From CAVQUE01 sp046290435 (GTDB lineage Bacteria > Actinomycetota > Acidimicrobiia > Acidimicrobiales > UBA8592): 64,000 bases of DNA. Location of the stretch: the NCBI GenBank assembly GCA_046290435.1, contig JBKAGO010000071.1:1-64000 (forward strand). The letters run 5' to 3'. Position 1 is the first letter of the stretch, and each line of letters begins with the position of its first letter. The notes under the pieces are model-generated. The model was given only the letters and a program-made list of their open reading frames with translations. It was not told where the DNA came from and did no database searches. A program made the position numbers and the translations under genes. Positions 51,204 to 60,234 of this stretch are shown here, one piece after another.

Positions 51204-52172
51204 TTGACGCTTCCCGATGTCAACCCGATCAGTGCGGGTCACTTGGTTCGCGGAGCAGCCTTCGACGAGCTGGGGCGCTCACATCTCGCATGTCCAGTCT
51301 GCGAACACAAAGGAGTTGCCCACTGCTACCGGGCGATTCTCGGGCGCGCGCCCGGCTTCGGAGCGCCTTACTTCGTGAAGCCCTTTCTCAAGCGAGCGAG
51401 CACCCGCGGCAAGCTGGGCCGCCGATCTGAATGGGCGTTGTGCTCGAACTGTTGGAGCTTCGTGCCGCTGGACCAGGCAGCATGGGACGAGGTCGTCGCC
51501 CACGGCTTCGTCGCAGCACTTGTGAGCTACGTGAAGGTGCAGGCCATCCTCGAAGCCGGTCACCCGCCGCAGGCGTTGGAGGCCGGTCTCGAGGATTTCG
51601 TTCGCATGGGCATGGAGCCGCTGCGTTGGCCGCCACCGCCACCGCCACCGCCACCGCCACCGCCACCACCGCCACCGCCACCGCCGGTGGTGGCGCCAAT
51701 GACTTCACATGTCGGCCAGAGTCGGCCTGCGTACGACGGGGTGAGGGTCCCGGCTGACGGGGGCAGTGCAGCGGCGGCTAAGCAGGCCAGTGACCAGCAC
51801 GACGACCGCGCTGTCGTTGAGCGTCTGCTCGAGTACCAGCTCGATGACTTTTCTGTTCTCGACCGCGGCGGAGTCAAAGAGACCTTGCGGGAGGCTGGTA
51901 TCGAGTTTGTTGATGAGGGCAGGTCGATCTGGGTACCCAGCCGCGACACGGAGCAGGTGGACCGTCTGGTCGGCGAAATCGCCGACGTCGAGCCTGCAGT
52001 CATCGTCTATGACCTATCGGCCCTTTCGACTCGTGAACGAGGCGGGGTAAAGGAGGCGCTCCGAGATGCGATGGTCCCATTTGATGACGCCGGCCTCCAG
52101 ATTCATGTTTCAAGCCGGAATGCGGATGTGGCCGAAGCTGTGATCGCAGCCATCGCAGATGTGGAGAGCTGA
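51204..52172 (+). CDS. Zinc-ribbon/poly-proline protein with duplicated C-terminal module
   Basis: 322 residues from a TTG start with GGAGG eight bases upstream. The N-terminal ~110 residues contain a zinc ribbon (CPVC and CSNCW). A run of about 19 prolines follows (residues ~143-161), then two copies of a ~55-residue module. Copy 1 has LDRGGVKETLREAGIEF and copy 2 RERGGVKEALRDAMVPF, each followed by a beta strand ending in SR. It is the last gene of the Hsp70 operon, 39 bp after the J-like gene. Function not recognised; the repeats may bind the chaperone or a shared partner. Confidence 0.68.
   Translation: MTLPDVNPISAGHLVRGAAFDELGRSHLACPVCEHKGVAHCYRAILGRAPGFGAPYFVKPFLKRASTRGKLGRRSEWALCSNCWSFVPLDQAAWDEVVAHGFVAALVSYVKVQAILEAGHPPQALEAGLEDFVRMGMEPLRWPPPPPPPPPPPPPPPPPPPVVAPMTSHVGQSRPAYDGVRVPADGGSAAAAKQASDQHDDRAVVERLLEYQLDDFSVLDRGGVKETLREAGIEFVDEGRSIWVPSRDTEQVDRLVGEIADVEPAVIVYDLSALSTRERGGVKEALRDAMVPFDDAGLQIHVSSRNADVAEAVIAAIADVES
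51630..51685 (+). repeat. CCGCCA microsatellite coding for poly-proline
   Basis: About nine tandem CCGCCA/CCACCG units inside the gene at 51204. The unit is a multiple of three, so slippage changes proline number without breaking the frame. Length variation between strains is expected. Confidence 0.85.
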
Positions 52173-52237
52173 ATCTTCGGCCAAGGTGCCGTGGTGGACT
52201 CGGCTGCATCCTTCGGCAGCCGCCCGCTCCGGCCCAC

Positions 52238-55200
52238 TCAGCTGTCGCTGGCCAGCCGGATGGGATCTTCAGCTGTGATCTTGCCTTGGCGGGCGAGCTC
52301 GTCAATGGCTCGTTCGAAGGCGCTGTTGATGTCGGTGCCGATCCGGGCCCAGCCGAACAGGCGGGCCCAGGCGAGACACAGGTCGGCGGTGTTCGTTTCG
52401 CCGGCGTCGCCCAGCAGGTTGAGGATGGCGAGCTGCTGTTCGTCGGCGGGTACCTCGCCGACCTTCTTTCGCCGTGGGCCGTCGGCTTCGAACGGGATCC
52501 GCACCTGCGCCGTCTGGCCGGGCAGACGAATGATCGAGTCGGCGACCTCGATCTGCTTGGCGCCACCCAGCCAGTCGAGCGCCGTCTGGAAAGCGCCCTG
52601 TACCCGGCTGCCGGATCGACCGAGGCCCCATTCCTGCCGCAGCAGGCTGAGGACGACGTCGGCGTGAACCGGCCCGTGTTCCTGGGTGATGGCCAGGATG
52701 CGGTCCCGGATCGGTCGTTGTTCGGCCGGGTCGTGGAACTCGCGCTGCGTGACACGCAGAGGGCCGGGCTGGGGTTCGACGAAGGGGATCGCCCACTCCG
52801 GTGGCTTGTCGAAGTCGACCTCGACGAAGGTCACCTCGGGCGCGGGTGGTCGCACCGCCGTCGGCTCGGCCGGCCGGGGGCGGGCGTCGGCCTCGATGGC
52901 GTCGACGATCGCTCGGCGCAGCCGTTCGACCTCGGCGCCGCGGTCGCTGAACCAGGCGGTGCTCCAGATGCGATGGATCTGCCAGCCGAGCCCTTCGAGG
53001 ACCTGTTGGCGGAGCCGGTCGCGGTCGCGGGCGACTTTCGAGGAGTGATACGCAGCGCCGTCGCATTCGACGCCGAGCACGTAGCTGCCCGGCTCGGAGG
53101 GGTGACGGACGCCGAGGTCGATGCGGTAGCCGGCGACGCCGACCTGGGGCACCGGGTCGAAGCCCAGGGTCCGGATGCTGCGCAGGACCTCTTCTTCGAA
53201 CGGGCTCTCGGTGTCGCCGGAGGAGCCTTCGATGTCGAGTGACAGCGCGGGCATGCCTCGTTCGGCGTAGTCGAGGTAGCGGGCCAGGTGACGCAGCGAT
53301 GGGTTGTCGGACTGGATGTTGCCCGCCCTGATCGATGACACGACTTCGACGCGGCGCCGGGCCCGCGTGACCGCCACGTTGAGGCGGCGTTCGCCGCCCA
53401 CGGAGTTCATGGGCCCGAAGTTCATGGTGAGCTTGCCGGCCTCGTCGGGCCCGTAGCCGATGGTGAAGATGATGATGTCGCGCTCGTCGCCCTGCACGCT
53501 CTCGAGGTTCTTCACGAAGAAGCCGTCGAGACGGTCGTCGGTGACGAGCTCGGCCAGTTCGGGGTCGGTGTCGGAGCGTCGTTCGATCTCGGCTTCGACG
53601 GCGCTCTGCTGGGCGGTGGAAAGAGCGACGACGCCGATGGTGGCGCCCGGGTGGTTTCGTCGGTGGAACAGGACCCGATCGACGACGGTGGCCGCTTCGA
53701 TCGGGTTGTCCCTGGTGCTGCCGCGTCGGTAGGTGCCGTTGGCGTGGAACAGCTCCACGCCCAGGTCGGGTGCTTCGAAGACGGCGCCGGGGAAGGTGTT
53801 GAGCCTGCCTTCGTAGAAGCTGTAGTTGGAGTACGCGATGAGCGACTCGTGGCGGCTGCGGTAGTGCCAGTTGAGCGGTAGGGGCTGGAAGCCCTGGGCC
53901 TTGCAGCGGTCGAGGACGGACTCGAAGTCGTGGACCTCGGGTGTCTCGTCGGAGTCGTCGTAGGTGTCGTCGCCGTCGCCCATGCGGTCGAAGAAGCTGG
54001 TTGGCGGGAGCTGGCGCTGGTCGCCGGCCACGATGAGTTGTCGGCCTCGGTAGATGCTGCAGATGGCGTCGGCCTCGCGGACCTGGGAGGCCTCGTCGAA
54101 GATGACGACGTCGAAGCGCATCGTGGGGGGCAGGAACTGCGACACCGACAGCGGGCTCATCATGAAGCACGGCTTGAGGCGCTGCGCGGCCTCGCTCGCC
54201 TGTTCGAGCAGGACCCGGACGGGTTTGTGCTTTCTCTTCAGCTCGGCCTGCTGGCGGATGACGCCGGCCCCGCCGGCTGCGGACTTGGGACGACGATCGC
54301 TGCACCGGTTGATGATCTCGGCTGCGGCGCCGGCGATGAGCGCCTCGTCGAGGGCCCGGAACTCGCTGCGGATCTGGTCGCGGTCGATCGCTCGGCCGGG
54401 TTGCAGCCGATCGTCGGCAGCGACGACGTGGTCGGCCCACTGCCGCAGCACGGCGCGCTCTGCCAGTCCGCCGAGGTCCGAGCCGTCTACCCGCTGCGCC
54501 TCACAGCTGACGATGAGCGGCCCGAGCCCACGCTCGATCAGCCGAGCCCGTGCCGTCGAGTACTGGTGCCATTCGTCGATGTCGCCGATGCTCGACCCGA
54601 GTTCGTCGATCAGATCGTCGGCGACGGCGAACGAGTGCTCGAGGTCGGCGCGGAGAATGCTCGCCCGTTCGGGGGCGAACGACACCAGGAGCGCGTCGAC
54701 GGCGGACCGCCAGGCCTCAAGAGGGCTGCTCAGGTGCTCGACGCGCAGCGCTGTGCTGAGCATCGCCGCTGCTGTCGCTTCGGTGGGGGCGTCGTTGCGG
54801 AGCAGCCGGACCTCCCGGACCCATGCGTCGGCGGTCCGCAGCGCTGTCGTGTCGGGCCGGACGGCGAGCGCGCCGAGCGCCGCGGCATGGGCGTTGGTCA
54901 GCCCACCGATGGTTGCCATGTCGTGGGCGTGGTGTTCGCGTGCGACGAGTAGGGCGTTGGCGTCCTTGGCCGTGACGCGATGCGTCGTAAGTGCCTGCAC
55001 CGCTTGGGTCTCTGCGGCCGCGTGATGGATCAGCGCGGCTGCCGACGCACACCACTGGGCGCTTGCAGCGAGGGGCGCGTCCTCGAGCGAAGGCCAGACC
55101 TGTGCCATCCAGGCATCGGTAGCGAGGCTGCGCAGGTAGTCGACGCTTGCTCGCACCGCACCTGCTGCGGCGCCGATCGACGCATCCGTCACCGCGTCGA

Positions 55201-57730
55201 AGCCGAGCACACGTGCAGTGGAAGCAGGAGCCACCAGGCCCGACGCGCAGGCGACGGCCTGCTCCGCGTGGCCGAGCGCCGCATTGATGCGGCCCAGGTC
55301 GGCGTCGGTGCGATCGGGGTAGTAGCGCCCGAGCGCTGCAGCGTGGGTGCTCTCGGCCCGCTCGAGTTCACGCACACACTGCTGCCACTCGATGGCCGCC
55401 GGCAGCTGCTCGATGTGTTCCTTCGTGGTGACGCCCGCAACGGTTGCAGCCGCGAGCGTTGCCTTGTCGTCCTTGTAGGAGCGGCCCAACTTCTTGAAGC
55501 CGGTGTTGATCTCGGTGAACCGGATGTGGAGGCCGGCGAGATCCAGGTCGAGAACGCCCGGCTTGAACACCTGACCGAGCGCCTGTGCGTGTGCTCGCGA
55601 CGCTTCGAGCAGCGGCCCGATCGCGGCACGCGCTTCTCGCGCCCGTTGCAGACCGATCGGATCGAACCATGCAGTCTCGGGAGCAGGTTGCACGCCGGCC
55701 ATCGATGCCAGCGTCGAGAGCGAGTCGGCAGCGCGCATCGAGAGCGGCTCGGTCACGTCGAAGCCGACTCGCAGCGGCTCGGCGTGCTGGGCGAGCGCGT
55801 GCAACTGATCGGCGGTCGTGGTGAGCCGCGACGCCAACGCTTCGAGGTCGGCTGCGGTCAGCTCGGCCAGCGACGCGGGCGTCGGATCGAGCTGGCCCAA
55901 CGACTCGGCGATGTCGTCCAACCGCTCCACGCCTGCGGGGTCGAGGTCGCGCCACGACTCGGTCCACGGGAGCAGTGACTGTTCGAGGGTGTGGGCTCGG
56001 TCGATGGCAGCGCACAGCTCGTCGACCACCGCCGTCATGGCGTCGAGGTCGGGCGTGGTGAGCCACGCTGCGCCGACCGGTGCGCGCCGTTCGACGAGCG
56101 CCAGCAGGGCGATCAGTCCGTCGGCGTCGGATGGGTTCGGTTTGCCTTCGAGCTGCAGGTCGTCGGCGACAACGTCGAGGGCGTCGGCGAGGTCGCCGGT
56201 GCTTCGACGAAGCCGGTCGACGGCATCTCGTGCGCTCGCAGTGGTGAGGCGCTGCGGTGTTCCGGTGGCGAGATCGCGCCAGGTGAAGCGGTCGCCGCGG
56301 CTGACCGGACCCCAGGCGTTGCCCAGCTGTCGTGCCGTCTCGATGATGTCGACCAACTCCGTGGCCGTGATGGCAGAGGTGTCGATGCTGGGCGTGACGG
56401 TCTGGGGCAGGTCGTCGAGCTGGGCGATCCGGCCGATGACGTCGTGGAGGCAGAGGTCGAGCGGGCGCCGTACCTCGTTCATGGCGATGGCGTAGCTGGT
56501 TAGCTGTTGCCGATTGCGTCGAAGGCGGGCGCGAGCGGCTTCGGTGAACGTGACCTTCGCCTGCGGGGCTTCGTTCAGTGCCGCGCCGAGCTCCTGGGCG
56601 ACGGCCTTGCGGGTGGCCTTGTGGCTGTGGAGCCCGAAGACGAAGGGGCCGAGCCCGACGTCCGACAGCCGGTTCTGCACGACGTCGAGCGCTGCGGCCT
56701 TCTCGGACACGAACAACACGGTCTTGCCGTCGTTGAGCAGTTGGGCGATGACGTTGGCGATGGTCTGGGACTTGCCGGTGCCGGGTGGCCCGTCCATCAC
56801 GAAGCTCTCGCCCTGGCGGGCGGCGATGAGGCATCGTCTCTGCGTGGCGTCGAGGTCGAGGATGCACGCCATGTCCTCGGGCGGGTGGCGGTCGTCGAGG
56901 TCCTCGTCGGCTTCGGGTGTGAAGCCGAGCTCTTCGGCCATCTGGCCGGTGGGGCCCTCGGCCAGCAGGCGCACGATCGGGTGTTGGGCGATGATCTCGG
57001 TGTTGGAGCGCAGGTCGCGGTAGACGACGTCCTTCTGGAACGTGAAGTTGGCGAGGACGGCGGTCTCGTCGATGGTCCACTGCGGGTTGGTCACTGCTGC
57101 ACGGACGGCAGCGATGGCGGATGCGTAGTCGTTCTCTTCGAGCTCGTCGAGGCTCGGCAACGAGATGCCGAAATCGCTCTCGAGCTTGACGGCGAGGCTC
57201 GGGTTGAGCGCCGCTTCGCCATCGTCGGAAGCGGTCAGCCGCCAGGTCTTGTCGCCGGGTCGTTGCGTCAGCTGGACGGGCAGCAGGTACAGCGGGCTGG
57301 AGATGTCGTCCTGGCCGTCGTTCCATCGCAGGAAGCCGAGCCCGAGGTAGAGGACCCAGATGCCGGCGTCGAGGAGCTCGGCCTGGGCCTTGCCGGCGAG
57401 GTTCTTGAGACCACGTTCGATCTGCGCGGCGGTGCGGCCGAGCGACGGCGCGACGACCAACTCGTCAGGCGCTGGGACCGGCGTCTCGCCGAAGTCGCCG
57501 AGGTCGACGACGTCCTCGCTCTCGACGGGCGGCAGGTGGAAGCCCCAGCCGGGCCGGCCGAGTCCCTCGATGATCGCCGGCGCCGGTTGGGTGAACTCGA
57601 ACGACCCGGACGTCAGGTGCCTGAAGTAGAGCAGGCGGTTTCTGCGCGTCAGATCGACGAGGTCCTCACCCCACTGCCGGAGGTGCTCGAGGACTATCCC
57701 CTCGGGCGTGACTCCGTTTGGTCCTGCCAT
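52238..57730 (-). CDS. Giant DUF4011/SF1 helicase with Vsr-like nuclease and DUF3320-like tail
   Basis: About 1,830 residues. An N-terminal DUF4011 region (LVDLTRRNRLLYFRH) leads to a split SF1 helicase: MDGPPGTGKSQTIANVI near residue 312, FDEASQVREADAI near 1212, AGDQRQLPP, ESVQGDERDIIIF and NVAVTRARRRVEV. Between the motifs lie ~800 residues of mostly helical sequence. After the helicase comes a DUF559/Vsr-type nuclease fold (SPFEEEVLRSI, GYRIDLGV, LGVECDGAAYHSS) and a C-terminal DUF3320-like winged-helix region. Such proteins are typical of defence islands. The ATG at 57730 has AGGGAG upstream; the frame to 57883 is rejected. It converges with the Hsp70 operon and diverges from the hsd operon. 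Confidence 0.87.
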   Translation of the reverse strand: MAGPNGVTPEGIVLEHLRQWGEDLVDLTRRNRLLYFRHLTSGSFEFTQPAPAIIEGLGRPGWGFHLPPVESEDVVDLGDFGETPVPAPDELVVAPSLGRTAAQIERGLKNLAGKAQAELLDAGIWVLYLGLGFLRWNDGQDDISSPLYLLPVQLTQRPGDKTWRLTASDDGEAALNPSLAVKLESDFGISLPSLDELEENDYASAIAAVRAAVTNPQWTIDETAVLANFTFQKDVVYRDLRSNTEIIAQHPIVRLLAEGPTGQMAEELGFTPEADEDLDDRHPPEDMACILDLDATQRRCLIAARQGESFVMDGPPGTGKSQTIANVIAQLLNDGKTVLFVSEKAAALDVVQNRLSDVGLGPFVFGLHSHKATRKAVAQELGAALNEAPQAKVTFTEAARARLRRNRQQLTSYAIAMNEVRRPLDLCLHDVIGRIAQLDDLPQTVTPSIDTSAITATELVDIIETARQLGNAWGPVSRGDRFTWRDLATGTPQRLTTASARDAVDRLRRSTGDLADALDVVADDLQLEGKPNPSDADGLIALLALVERRAPVGAAWLTTPDLDAMTAVVDELCAAIDRAHTLEQSLLPWTESWRDLDPAGVERLDDIAESLGQLDPTPASLAELTAADLEALASRLTTTADQLHALAQHAEPLRVGFDVTEPLSMRAADSLSTLASMAGVQPAPETAWFDPIGLQRAREARAAIGPLLEASRAHAQALGQVFKPGVLDLDLAGLHIRFTEINTGFKKLGRSYKDDKATLAAATVAGVTTKEHIEQLPAAIEWQQCVRELERAESTHAAALGRYYPDRTDADLGRINAALGHAEQAVACASGLVAPASTARVLGFDAVTDASIGAAAGAVRASVDYLRSLATDAWMAQVWPSLEDAPLAASAQWCASAAALIHHAAAETQAVQALTTHRVTAKDANALLVAREHHAHDMATIGGLTNAHAAALGALAVRPDTTALRTADAWVREVRLLRNDAPTEATAAAMLSTALRVEHLSSPLEAWRSAVDALLVSFAPERASILRADLEHSFAVADDLIDELGSSIGDIDEWHQYSTARARLIERGLGPLIVSCEAQRVDGSDLGGLAERAVLRQWADHVVAADDRLQPGRAIDRDQIRSEFRALDEALIAGAAAEIINRCSDRRPKSAAGGAGVIRQQAELKRKHKPVRVLLEQASEAAQRLKPCFMMSPLSVSQFLPPTMRFDVVIFDEASQVREADAICSIYRGRQLIVAGDQRQLPPTSFFDRMGDGDDTYDDSDETPEVHDFESVLDRCKAQGFQPLPLNWHYRSRHESLIAYSNYSFYEGRLNTFPGAVFEAPDLGVELFHANGTYRRGSTRDNPIEAATVVDRVLFHRRNHPGATIGVVALSTAQQSAVEAEIERRSDTDPELAELVTDDRLDGFFVKNLESVQGDERDIIIFTIGYGPDEAGKLTMNFGPMNSVGGERRLNVAVTRARRRVEVVSSIRAGNIQSDNPSLRHLARYLDYAERGMPALSLDIEGSSGDTESPFEEEVLRSIRTLGFDPVPQVGVAGYRIDLGVRHPSEPGSYVLGVECDGAAYHSSKVARDRDRLRQQVLEGLGWQIHRIWSTAWFSDRGAEVERLRRAIVDAIEADARPRPAEPTAVRPPAPEVTFVEVDFDKPPEWAIPFVEPQPGPLRVTQREFHDPAEQRPIRDRILAITQEHGPVHADVVLSLLRQEWGLGRSGSRVQGAFQTALDWLGGAKQIEVADSIIRLPGQTAQVRIPFEADGPRRKKVGEVPADEQQLAILNLLGDAGETNTADLCLAWARLFGWARIGTDINSAFERAIDELARQGKITAEDPIRLASDS

Positions 57731-58206
57731 CGAACTCCCTGTCTCGTCCGCCCTGCGACCCCTAGATGGATCGCCCGTACTCCTGGTTGCCGAAGCTCGA
57801 TTCAGCGTTCCGATTCGCCACCACGACTCGTGGCGACTCGACAACCCGCAGGTTTCGAGGCACGCCGACCGCCGATCCATCAAAGACTATGGAGTTCATC
57901 GGCGCACGTTCGCGAGGTCTGAGGCCGTCGTCTTTGCCGGCGGATCGGCGGCCGACGGCGCGCTGCGAACCTCTCGCTCTGCTGGCGCTCGAGTGCCAGG
58001 ACTGGAACCGCGTTCACCTGGGCAACGGCGCCCGAGCGCAACCCTCGACAGGTCAGCGGGTCAACCGCCGCAACGCTGGGGTGCGCGACACTCTTCGCCA
58101 CGTCACAGGGTGGGCTTACGGGGTGACGGAGACGACGACCGAGGTGAGGGCAAGCAGTGCACGGCAGGCGACAGGGCGCGCTCGTTGGCGGCAGGCGAAA
58201 CGACCG
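57731..58206. other. Divergent promoter region, 476 bp
   Basis: Separates the DUF4011 gene from hsdM. The hsdM frame stays open back to 57766, but that extension is basic, low in conserved features and lacks a ribosome site. I treat it as non-coding. No regulon element or LexA box seen. Confidence 0.5.
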
Positions 58207-60234
58207 ATGAGCGACGGTGCGGTGATCAACAACCATGCGGCGTTCATCTGGTCGGTGGCCGATCTGTTGCGGGGGGACTACAAGCAGTCCGAGTACGGCA
58301 AGGTCGTCCTGCCGTTGACGGTGCTGCGCCGGCTCGACTGTGTGCTCGAGCCGGTCAAGGACGACATGCTGGCCCGCCACGCACAGGTGAAGGACACGGT
58401 CGACAACTTCGGGCCGATCCTCGATCGGCTCACCGACATCAAGAACCTGTGGAACATCTCCCGGTTCGATCTCCCGAAGCTGCTCGATGATCCGGGGCAG
58501 TTGGCGGACAACCTGCGGGCCTACGTCGCCGGGTTCTCGCCGCAGGTGCGCGACATCATCGAGCAGTTCGACCTCGACGCACAGATCACCCGGCTGGACC
58601 GGTCGAACCTGCTGTACAAGGTGCTGGGCAAGTTCGCCGAGATCGACTTGCATCCCGACACGGTGTCGAACATCGAGATGGGCTATCTCTACGAGGAGCT
58701 GATCCGGCGGTTCTCTGAGCTGTCGAACGAGACGGCTGGTGAGCACTTCACGCCTCGTGAGGTGATCCGGTTGATGGTGAACCTGTTGTTCATCGAAGAT
58801 GACGACCTGCTCGCCAAGCCCGGCATCGCGAAGACGTTGTTCGATCCGGCGTGTGGGACCGGGGGCATGTTGTCGGTGGCCGAGGACCACCTCCGCCAGC
58901 TCAACCCGAGCGCCCAGTTGCAGGTGTACGGCCAGGAACTCAACCCCGAGACCTACGCCATCTGCCGCTCGGACATGATGCTCAAGGGCCAGAACGCCGA
59001 GAACATCGCCTACGGCAACAGCTTCTCCGAGGACGGCCACCCCGGTCGTCGCTTCGACTACCTGCTCGCCAACCCACCGTTCGGGGTCGAGTGGAAGAAG
59101 GTCAAGGACGAGGTCCAGGACGAACACGACTCCAAGGGCTTCGCCGGGCGCTTCGGCGCGGGCCTGCCGCGCATCAACGACGGCAGCTTCTTGTTCCTGC
59201 AGCACATGATCTCGAAGATGAAGCGACCCGAGGAGGGCGGCGCCCGCCTGGCGATCGTCTTCAACGGATCACCGCTGGTCACCGGCGCCGCCGGGTCGGG
59301 CGAGTCCGAGATCCGCCGGTGGATCATCGAGAACGACTGGCTCGAAGCCGTCGTCGCGCTGCCGGATCAGTTGTTCTACAACACCGGCATCTCGACGTAC
59401 TTCTGGATCGTCACCAACCGCAAGAGCCCTGAACGGCGGGGCAAGGTCCAGCTGATCGACGCTCGGGAGTCGTTCACGAAGATGCGCAAGTCGCTCGGCG
59501 AGAAGCGCAAGCAGTTCGCCGAGGAGCAGATGGCCGACATCGTCCGGCTCTACGGCGCCTTCGAGCAGGGCGAGCGCTGCAAGATCTTCGACAACGAAGC
59601 CTTCGGGTTCCTGCGCATCACCGTCGAACGGCCCCTACGGCAGCGGTGGGAGATCACCGATGGCGGAATCGAAGCCCTGCGAGCCGACAAGAAGTTCGCC
59701 AAGCTCGACGAGACAGCGCAGGCGTCGATCATCTCCGACCTCGGCCACCACCTCGGCTCCAGCGAGGACGATCACGCCATCCGCGACCTCGCCCGCACTG
59801 CCATGCGCCGAGCCGACGTCAAGGGCAAACCGATCGAGAACGCCATCGTCGACGCCTTTGCAATCACCGACCCCGAGGCTTCGATCGTCGCCGACCCAAA
59901 GGGTGGCTCGAAGCCCGACCCCGACCTGCGCGACAACGAGAACGTCCCCCTCGCCGTCGACACCATTGGCCGCGTGGTCTACGAGCGCGACCCCACTGGT
60001 CGCCTCGCCACCGGCGCCTACCGCGAACTCGTCGCCCAGTACCTCGACGACGAAGTTCTCCCCTACGTCCCCGACGCCTGGGTCGATCACGACAAGACCA
60101 AGATCGGTTACGAGATCCCCCTCACCCGCCACTTCTACACCTACACCCCACCCCGGCCCCTTGACGAGATCGACGCCGAGATCAAGGCCCTCGAAGCCGA
60201 GATCCAGGCGCTCCTTGCTGAGGTGACCGAGTGA
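58207..60234 (+). CDS. hsdM: Type I restriction-modification DNA methyltransferase
   Basis: 675 residues. The N-terminal helical domain starts INNHAAFIWSVADLLRGDYK, typical of HsdM. The adenine-methyltransferase core follows: EHFTPREVIRLMV, FDPACGTGGMLSVAE near residue 215 (AdoMet site), and the catalytic NPPFGVEW near 290. The C-terminal ~200 residues are a family extension. It modifies adenine in the bipartite site chosen by HsdS and is a subunit of the restriction complex. The ATG at 58207 begins the conserved part. Its stop overlaps hsdS by four bases. Confidence 0.93.
   Translation: MSDGAVINNHAAFIWSVADLLRGDYKQSEYGKVVLPLTVLRRLDCVLEPVKDDMLARHAQVKDTVDNFGPILDRLTDIKNLWNISRFDLPKLLDDPGQLADNLRAYVAGFSPQVRDIIEQFDLDAQITRLDRSNLLYKVLGKFAEIDLHPDTVSNIEMGYLYEELIRRFSELSNETAGEHFTPREVIRLMVNLLFIEDDDLLAKPGIAKTLFDPACGTGGMLSVAEDHLRQLNPSAQLQVYGQELNPETYAICRSDMMLKGQNAENIAYGNSFSEDGHPGRRFDYLLANPPFGVEWKKVKDEVQDEHDSKGFAGRFGAGLPRINDGSFLFLQHMISKMKRPEEGGARLAIVFNGSPLVTGAAGSGESEIRRWIIENDWLEAVVALPDQLFYNTGISTYFWIVTNRKSPERRGKVQLIDARESFTKMRKSLGEKRKQFAEEQMADIVRLYGAFEQGERCKIFDNEAFGFLRITVERPLRQRWEITDGGIEALRADKKFAKLDETAQASIISDLGHHLGSSEDDHAIRDLARTAMRRADVKGKPIENAIVDAFAITDPEASIVADPKGGSKPDPDLRDNENVPLAVDTIGRVVYERDPTGRLATGAYRELVAQYLDDEVLPYVPDAWVDHDKTKIGYEIPLTRHFYTYTPPRPLDEIDAEIKALEAEIQALLAEVTE

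Noticed and set aside
52286..57922. Long plus-strand open frames opposite the DUF4011 gene
   Set aside because: They are shadows of the 1,830-codon minus-strand gene, which has complete helicase and nuclease motifs.
57766..58206. N-terminal extension of hsdM
   Set aside because: No ribosome site and no resemblance to HsdM; conserved sequence begins at the ATG at 58207.
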